A DNA stretch of 38,766 bases, from positions 1 to 38,766 of the forward strand of contig CAZYOF010000026.1 of the NCBI GenBank assembly GCA_964648485.1. Direction: 5' to 3'. Source of the DNA: DAIOEK01 sp964648485 (GTDB lineage Bacteria; Chloroflexota; Anaerolineae; Anaerolineales; Anaerolineaceae). The notes beneath the pieces are model-generated. The model was given only the letters and a program-made list of their open reading frames with translations, was not told where the DNA came from and searched no databases. The first letter of the stretch is position 1, and every line of letters starts with the position of its first letter. The position numbers and the translations under genes were made by a program. Of this stretch, positions 33,614 through 38,766 are shown one piece after another.

Positions 33614-34804
33614 ATGGAAGAGTTGTTAAGCCTGTATTTTCATATTCCATTCTGCCAAAAACGATGCGGTTATTGTGATTTTGTCACTTTTGCCGGAATA
33701 GAGCAATTCATTGACCAGTATCTAGATGCGTTATGCAAAGAGATTGTTTTTTATGGTAAACAGCTCGCAGTGAGGAACCTAGTTCATACGATCTATATCG
33801 GTGGAGGAACACCATCCCTATTAACTGCTGGACAGGTAACCAGGATACTGAATGAAACTAGTAGATCATTTAATCTGGTGGATGATGCTGAGGTAACAAT
33901 AGAAGCGAATCCGGGTACCCTGAGCGATGAAAAACTAAAAGGTTACCGAAATGCAGGTGTAAACCGGATCAGTTTTGGAATGCAAAGCGCCAGAAACTCA
34001 GAACTTGTATTCTTAGATAGAATCCATGATTACAACCAGGTAGTAATTTCAATTGATCAAGCAAAAAATAGTGGATTTAAGAATATCAGCGTTGATTTAA
34101 TTTATGGTTTGCCCGGTCAAGCGATTTCTGATTGGGAGGAAACGTTAGATCAAGTCGTTTCATTGAATGTTCAGCACATTTCCTGCTATTCTCTTACCAT
34201 AGAAGATGGAACCCCATTATCACATCTAGTAAAAACAGGAAAGATAAATCCGCTTGATGAAGATCTGGTAGGGGATATGTACGAGCTGGCAGATCAATTT
34301 CTGGAGAAAAATGGATTTGAGCATTACGAAATATCGAATTGGGCAAGTATGCAGGGAAAATTTCGATCCAAACATAATATTCAATATTGGTTAAATGAAC
34401 CTTATCTGGGAATAGGCGTCGGTGCACATGGATATTATGATAGATTGCGTATAGTTAATACTAAAGACATACAGGATTACATTAGCCGAATAAATAACTA
34501 CACAGTTAATGTAGATAAATCAGCAGTAAGCCCGGCTGTGATTGAAACAGTAATGGTTAGCGATGGTGAACAGATGATGGATGAAATGATGCTGGGCTTC
34601 CGGCTCTTAAAAGATGGAATCAACATTGATAAGTTTAAACAAAAATTTGGGAATTCTCCGGAGCAAGTTTTTGAAAAAGAACTGAAGAAATTATCTCAAA
34701 ATCACTTAGTAAAACACCTGAGTGATCCAGATCGATACATACTTACAAAGTGGGGAATGATGCTCGCTAATCAGGTTTTTATGGAATTTGTAGGAGAATC
34801 CTAG
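33614..34804 (+). CDS. hemW: radical SAM family haem chaperone HemW
   Basis: The 396-residue protein has the 4Fe-4S cluster motif CxxxCxxC (C14, C18, C21), the GGGTPSLL loop, and the HemW/CpdH C-terminal part with HNIQYW and GIGVGAHGYY. HemW is a haem chaperone that inserts haem into respiratory proteins; it is often misnamed coproporphyrinogen oxidase. No separate haem-biosynthesis gene is next to it. The stop TAG abuts the stop of the opposing L,D-transpeptidase. Confidence 0.9.
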   Translation: MEELLSLYFHIPFCQKRCGYCDFVTFAGIEQFIDQYLDALCKEIVFYGKQLAVRNLVHTIYIGGGTPSLLTAGQVTRILNETSRSFNLVDDAEVTIEANPGTLSDEKLKGYRNAGVNRISFGMQSARNSELVFLDRIHDYNQVVISIDQAKNSGFKNISVDLIYGLPGQAISDWEETLDQVVSLNVQHISCYSLTIEDGTPLSHLVKTGKINPLDEDLVGDMYELADQFLEKNGFEHYEISNWASMQGKFRSKHNIQYWLNEPYLGIGVGAHGYYDRLRIVNTKDIQDYISRINNYTVNVDKSAVSPAVIETVMVSDGEQMMDEMMLGFRLLKDGINIDKFKQKFGNSPEQVFEKELKKLSQNHLVKHLSDPDRYILTKWGMMLANQVFMEFVGES

Positions 34805-35830
34805 CTAGTATACAATCACCTTTGTTCCAAAACCGACTTGTTCAATTTTATTGGGCGGAGCAACCGGAAGTGTCCAACGATATACCCATTTGGCTTCTTC
34901 TGTCTTCATGTTGATGCATCCATGTGACATCGTCATGCCAAAATTATTGTGCCAGTATGTACCATGGAAACCTATTCCATTTTTTGTGAAAAATGTCACC
35001 CACGGAACTCCGGGAAGGATGTAAGCTTCCAAATCATCGGTTAAAATGCCTTCCCCCATATGTTTCGATGGCATTTTTGAATAGACATTATACGTACCTT
35101 TTGGTGTTGCCCATGAAGAGCCGTTGGATCGATTCGGTATGCCAGAAGAAATCGTCGTTTTGAGGACTTCTTTTCCATCTTCAAAGGCGATCATTTTTTG
35201 TGTACTTAAATCGACCTCAATCCATTTCTTTTCCATTGGGACATCTGGTGAGATCGGGGAGTACTCTTGAGGTTGGACAACCCGAAAATGCTCTGCTGGG
35301 GCAAAATAATTTTCGTATTCTGAGCTAATTAATTCATCCCGAATGCGGTACCAGGGCTGTCCATCTGGCCCTTCCTCCAGTGCAACAATCCAGTGCAAGG
35401 AACCATCATAAAGTCGATAGAGAGGACGCCAGCCTTTACGTTTATCAAAATGGTAAGTTTGGGAATATGGAACTGTAACTTCTACCAGTTGTCCAGTTTC
35501 TGGAATGTTTTTCATTACTTCATTAAACTGATTGCGGACTATCATGACATGCGCGGAATGAACATACCCATTCCAAATGCGGAACCAACGAGGGTTGTAA
35601 CCAGGTCCAGCTGGAGAATTAACTTCTTCATAAATATTCAATAATTCATCACGAAATTTCTGGGCGACAATCTGGCTGGTATCATCTGGTTTACTGTGCA
35701 CACTCACAGATGTAGTTGCCACCCTGCCTGTCAGATCTGTCTTCAGGATTTTTGGAATATTTATTTGGGGCGTGACAATTATCGCACCCAGGCTTATGCC
35801 GGTTTTTTGTAGAAACTCTCTGCGGTTCAT
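34805..35830 (-). CDS. Tat-exported L,D-transpeptidase (YkuD family)
   Basis: The 341-residue protein opens with MNRREFLQKTG, a twin-arginine signal, so it is exported folded through Tat. Residues about 30-185 hold SH3-like parts, and about 190-340 the YkuD domain with His289 and catalytic Cys305 in SHGCINM. These enzymes cross-link peptidoglycan (3-3 links) or attach proteins. The ATG at 35830 is preferred over a GTG at 35839 because the predicted RNA start at about 35844 and a GGTGAG site fit it. Beta-lactam-insensitive cross-links are typical of the family. Confidence 0.88.
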   Translation of the reverse strand: MNRREFLQKTGISLGAIIVTPQINIPKILKTDLTGRVATTSVSVHSKPDDTSQIVAQKFRDELLNIYEEVNSPAGPGYNPRWFRIWNGYVHSAHVMIVRNQFNEVMKNIPETGQLVEVTVPYSQTYHFDKRKGWRPLYRLYDGSLHWIVALEEGPDGQPWYRIRDELISSEYENYFAPAEHFRVVQPQEYSPISPDVPMEKKWIEVDLSTQKMIAFEDGKEVLKTTISSGIPNRSNGSSWATPKGTYNVYSKMPSKHMGEGILTDDLEAYILPGVPWVTFFTKNGIGFHGTYWHNNFGMTMSHGCINMKTEEAKWVYRWTLPVAPPNKIEQVGFGTKVIVY

Positions 35831-35850
35831 TTTTCTCACCGTGGTTTGAG

Positions 35851-35879
35851 ATTATAGCTGACATAATTGGATAAATCAA
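35851..35879 (-). promoter_or_regulatory. promoter of the L,D-transpeptidase gene
   Basis: On the minus strand TTGATT (35879-35874) and TATAAT (35856-35851) are exactly 17 bases apart. The start near 35844 leaves a short leader. Confidence 0.65.
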
Positions 35880-35933
35880 GTCTTATTTATCAGGGCATAT
35901 TGTTGCAAGAAATGTCCCGAGTACAAAAATATT

Positions 35934-35962
35934 TTCGAAATTACGATTATCACAGGTATAAT
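35934..35962 (+). promoter_or_regulatory. promoter of the oxoamine synthase gene
   Basis: TTCGAA (35934-35939) and TATAAT (35957-35962) are 17 bases apart. The leader of about 24 bases contains AGGAG. Confidence 0.6.
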
Positions 35963-35992
35963 TCATCATTCTGATTAGGAGAACAAAGCTTT

Positions 35993-37198
35993 ATGAACAA
36001 TACCACCGATATGATTCAAAAACGAATTGATGCATATACAGAAAGGATCAGCAAGCTTAAAGCCAATGATCTTTACTTTTACAATCAACCGGTGGAAGAA
36101 ATTCTGGGCGGAAGTAAAGTGATTGTTAATGGAAAAACAATGGATATGTTCGCCTCGTATAGTTACCTTGGTCTGGTGGGACATCCAAGAATCAACAAAG
36201 CTGCACAGGAGGCTGTGGCAAAGTATGGAACAGGTACACATGGCGTTCGGACATTAGCTGGCAGCCTTGTTGTTCATAAGGAGCTTGAAGAGGCGCTGGC
36301 TCAATTCAAACATACTGAAGATGCACTGACCTTTTCATCTGGCTATGTAACGAATTTAAGCGTCATATCCACTCTGGTAGCACGTGGAGATATTGTTTTT
36401 TGTGACAAACTGAATCATGCCAGCATTTATGATGGTTGCCTACTTTCTCATGCGAAATTTGAACGTTTTGAGCATAACAATCTCGTAGACCTCGAAGAAC
36501 GTTTAAGCAATGCACCTCAAACCAGCACAAAACTGGTGATTGTTGATGCTGTTTTTAGTATGGATGGGGATCTGATTGATTTACCATCCCTTTATTCGAT
36601 TTGTAAAAAATATAATGCCTGGTTAATGGTGGATGAAGCTCACTCACTTGGGGTTTTAGGAAAAACTGGCAGCGGAATTGAAGAACACTATAATATGCCG
36701 GGTTCGATTGATATAAAAATGGGCACACTTTCGAAGACCATCCCATCAGTGGGAGGTTATGTTGCTGGTAATAAGGATTTGATCAACTATCTGAGGCATG
36801 CTGCCCGCGGTTACATTTTCTCTGCAGCATTACCTCCTGCACAAGCTGCAGCAGCTTTGGAAGCGATTCACGTAATTATCGATGAACCATGGCGGGTGGA
36901 TAAGCTCACACAGAATGCCAACAGGTTCATCAGTGGTTTAAAACAAAGTGGTCTTGATACCATGTTCACTGAAACCGCAGTGGTACCGGTTTTATGCGGT
37001 GAGGATGATTTAGCTTTTGCCATGACGCGGGAAGCACAGCATAAACAAATCTTTGTTCTACCTGTTGTATCTCCAGCAGTACCTCAAGGATTAGCCAGGT
37101 TAAGGGCTACAGTAACTGCTGCGCACGAAACTGATGCTATTGATAGAGCAATTGGTATTATTTCCGAAAGTGCCCTTCAGCTAGGGGTGCTACAATAA
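35993..37198 (+). CDS. alpha-oxoamine synthase family PLP enzyme
   Basis: The 401-residue enzyme belongs to the AONS/KBL/SPT family, which condenses an amino acid with an acyl-CoA and releases CO2. PLP residues are visible: DEAHSLG and K248 in TLSKT. The motif GTHGVRTLAGSLVVHKELEE differs from true AONS, KBL and SPT and is closer to less-studied members, so the product is unknown. The rRNA methyltransferase gene starts 4 bases later. Confidence 0.85.
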   Translation: MNNTTDMIQKRIDAYTERISKLKANDLYFYNQPVEEILGGSKVIVNGKTMDMFASYSYLGLVGHPRINKAAQEAVAKYGTGTHGVRTLAGSLVVHKELEEALAQFKHTEDALTFSSGYVTNLSVISTLVARGDIVFCDKLNHASIYDGCLLSHAKFERFEHNNLVDLEERLSNAPQTSTKLVIVDAVFSMDGDLIDLPSLYSICKKYNAWLMVDEAHSLGVLGKTGSGIEEHYNMPGSIDIKMGTLSKTIPSVGGYVAGNKDLINYLRHAARGYIFSAALPPAQAAAALEAIHVIIDEPWRVDKLTQNANRFISGLKQSGLDTMFTETAVVPVLCGEDDLAFAMTREAQHKQIFVLPVVSPAVPQGLARLRATVTAAHETDAIDRAIGIISESALQLGVLQ

Positions 37199-37202
37199 TT
37201 TT

Positions 37203-38402
37203 GTGAAAAATATAAACATCCCAATCATAAAACTCAAACCTGGCAGGGAACATAGCTTACTGCGCAAACACCCCTGGGTATTTTCTGGCGCGATTGAACA
37301 AATTGGGGGAAATCCCAGCAGTGGAGATCTGGTTCAAGTTATCAGTACAGAACATCAAGTCATCGGATGGGGGTCTTTCAGCCCGGTATCTCAAATCAGA
37401 GTTCGTATGTGGTCGTTCGATGAAGAATCCATGCCAAATGAAGAGCTCATCTATAACCGCATTAATTCTGCGATTAGCCTCAGAAAATCTCTACCAGATT
37501 TCAAACAAACCAATGCATTAAGACTCATCCATGCAGAGTCGGATCTGCTTCCCGGAATTATTGCAGACAAATTCGATGATGTGGTGATTGTACATTTACA
37601 CACGGCTGGATCTTATTTCTTTCGGGAAGCCATCCACAAAGCCCTTTTGGAATTAACCCAATGTCAGACGCTAATCGAAAATTCCTCTGATGAAATTCTT
37701 AAATTAGAGGGTTTAACCCCTTTCCAAAAAGCTATTGGAAAGAAGGTGATAGATCCACTGATAATTCAAGAGCATGGAATCTATTATGTGATTGATTATT
37801 ATGAAGGTCAAAAAACCGGATTTTATCTGGACCAAAGACAAAATCGATTAGCAATTCGTAAATATGCAGAGAATAAAAAAGTATTGGATGCCTTTTCCTA
37901 CAGCGGTGGATTTAGTCTAAATGCACTGGCAGCATATGCAGTATCAGTAACATCCGTTGATAGTTCACGAAGTGCATTGGACTTGCTTCAAAGAAATATA
38001 GAAAAGAATGAATATGCAAACCAAAACCATACTTCAGTTGAAGCCAACGTATTTGAATATTTACGAAAGTTGCGGGACAGAAACGATCAATTTGATCTGA
38101 TTGTGCTTGATCCTCCAAAGCTGGCTCCGACAAAGGCACAAGCAGAAAAAGCAGCGCGTGCTTATAAAGACTTACAATTAATGGCATTAAAATTATTGTC
38201 TGCAGATGGGATTTTGATGACCTTCAGTTGTTCCGGTGGTGTATCTATGGAATTGTTCAAGAAAATTCTTATGGATGCCGCATTGGATGCTAAACGGGAT
38301 GTGCAGATTATCGAACAACTTCATCAAGCAGCCGATCATCCTATCAATCCCCATTTTCCTGAAGGGGAATACTTGAAAGGCTTGGTCTGCAGGGTTAAAT
38401 AA
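37203..38402 (+). CDS. rlmI: RlmI-like 23S rRNA (cytosine-C5) methyltransferase
   Basis: The 399-residue protein has an N-terminal PUA domain (about 5-80), a middle RlmI-specific part, and a Rossmann methyltransferase domain with DAFSYSGGFSLNA, the catalytic DPPKLAP (D303) and FSCSGGVS. These match RlmI, which methylates C1962 of 23S rRNA in E. coli. The start codon is GTG at 37203 with AGGGGTG upstream in the preceding gene, so it is co-transcribed with the oxoamine synthase. Confidence 0.86.
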   Translation: MKNINIPIIKLKPGREHSLLRKHPWVFSGAIEQIGGNPSSGDLVQVISTEHQVIGWGSFSPVSQIRVRMWSFDEESMPNEELIYNRINSAISLRKSLPDFKQTNALRLIHAESDLLPGIIADKFDDVVIVHLHTAGSYFFREAIHKALLELTQCQTLIENSSDEILKLEGLTPFQKAIGKKVIDPLIIQEHGIYYVIDYYEGQKTGFYLDQRQNRLAIRKYAENKKVLDAFSYSGGFSLNALAAYAVSVTSVDSSRSALDLLQRNIEKNEYANQNHTSVEANVFEYLRKLRDRNDQFDLIVLDPPKLAPTKAQAEKAARAYKDLQLMALKLLSADGILMTFSCSGGVSMELFKKILMDAALDAKRDVQIIEQLHQAADHPINPHFPEGEYLKGLVCRVK

Positions 38403-38428
38403 AAATCAGCATAATTATGCTGATTTTT
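38401..38428. terminator. bidirectional terminator between rlmI and ssrA
   Basis: AAAAATCAGCATAA and TTATGCTGATTTTT form a perfect 28-base palindrome with A and T flanks. It serves the plus-strand rlmI and the minus-strand ssrA. Confidence 0.82.
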
Positions 38429-38430
38429 TG

Positions 38431-38766
38431 TGGAGATGGCGGGATTTGAACCCGCGTCCGAAAGATTCGAACCTCAGATATCTACGAGCGTAGTGGAATT
38501 ATTGATCTCACCAAATTACCGCTCATCCACTTTGCTGTAATCCGGCAATCCGTTTGAACCCGAAAGTTCTCTTTCCTATGTTTAACGGCGTCCCACAGGG
38601 CACACCCGCTTTGTGACGCCCGCTCCATCACCGGCAGGTGATCGGGATGGGAAGACGCGATCTCGAAGAGATCGGCTGAAAATCCACCGCTGTTAGGCAG
38701 CGAGAGGAAGTGCAGCGTAGGAAGTGCGATTGGCACTTGATTTTTTGTGCTGATTTCACGAGGTCG
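38431..38766 (-). ncRNA. ssrA: tmRNA (ssrA), 5' end outside the window
   Basis: The minus strand reads as tmRNA. The 3' part is the tRNA-like T arm (GCGGG TTCAAAT CCCGC) followed by the acceptor strand CATCTCC and discriminator A at 38431; CCA is not encoded (the next bases are CAA). Upstream is a Gly/Cys-rich pseudoknot region. The tag reading frame starts at GCC (38734) and ends at TAA (38695-38693), giving ANRTSYAALPLAA, which ends in the usual LAA degradation signal. tmRNA with SmpB frees stalled ribosomes and marks the protein for proteolysis. About 336 of roughly 380 bases are present; the 5' acceptor strand lies beyond the window. Confidence 0.93.

Noticed and set aside
33614..34804. 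Oxygen-independent coproporphyrinogen III oxidase (HemN)
   Set aside because: Length and the CxxxCxxC layout with HNIQYW match HemW; HemN-specific features are not evident.
38482..38736. Open frame of 84 codons on the minus strand
   Set aside because: It lies entirely in the tmRNA gene; its opening reflects the tag region, not a protein gene.
1..38766. Mobile elements, CRISPR arrays, prophage or toxin-antitoxin modules
   Set aside because: No transposase, integrase, regular short repeat array or phage-like gene was found in any frame.

Overview
The window reads as a chromosomal segment of a Chloroflexota bacterium, most likely class Anaerolineae. This is an inference from gene content; no rRNA is present to confirm it. 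The clues are many secreted lipoproteins with Pro/Thr-rich linkers, NBR1-Ig/CARDB, Gmad2-like and LysM modules, regular surface repeats carrying a WG-x-DP-x-G motif, a GH57 of the DUF3536 type, an ECF transporter, an AlkZ-related winged-helix protein and a tmRNA gene without an encoded CCA. Base composition looks moderately AT-rich and even, and I see no insertion sequence, prophage, CRISPR array or integrase. The window is gene-dense; no gap without a gene exceeds about 300 bases.

Layout. 1-2650: a possible gene tail, a small membrane protein and a large lipoprotein. 2651-6476 (minus): an SLC13-type permease with RCK_C domains and a two-gene MacB/DevCA-like ABC exporter. 6635-9761: a complete group II ECF vitamin transporter, with a fused double ATPase and EcfT on plus and a convergent S component. 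9889-13937 (minus): a three-gene surface locus that resembles the WxL/DUF916 systems of low-GC Gram-positives: a large repeat protein ending in a WxL-like domain, a DUF916-type membrane partner and a short WxL-like protein. 14038-16796: an EamA exporter, an NBR1-Ig lipoprotein and Mn-type superoxide dismutase. 16839-19847 (minus): an ftsZ operon with a sugar-hydrolase-like protein carrying a CWB2-like tail upstream and two small proteins downstream. 19941-26640: an NAD(P)-binding epimerase-like protein coupled to a GH57 enzyme, facing an unusual 1143-residue GH13 protein and an AlkZ-related protein. 26709-32336: thiolase, cyclase-family hydrolase, DUF309 protein, Gmad2 lipoprotein, class III aminotransferase and thioredoxin reductase. 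32385-38402: LysM membrane protein, HemW, Tat-type L,D-transpeptidase, alpha-oxoamine synthase and RlmI-like methyltransferase. 38431-38766 (minus): most of ssrA, running off the end.

Themes. Several genes concern the cell envelope (WxL-like locus, FtsZ operon, L,D-transpeptidase, LysM protein, CWB2-like tail). Together they suggest a peptidoglycan-bearing cell with non-covalently attached surface proteins. The WxL-like locus and the FtsZ operon with two unrecognised small partners are the best candidates for something not yet described. Gene junctions are very compact: two convergent pairs share a TTAA stop quadruplet, one pair abuts at CTAGCTAG, and at least one promoter (before 19941) implies a leaderless mRNA.
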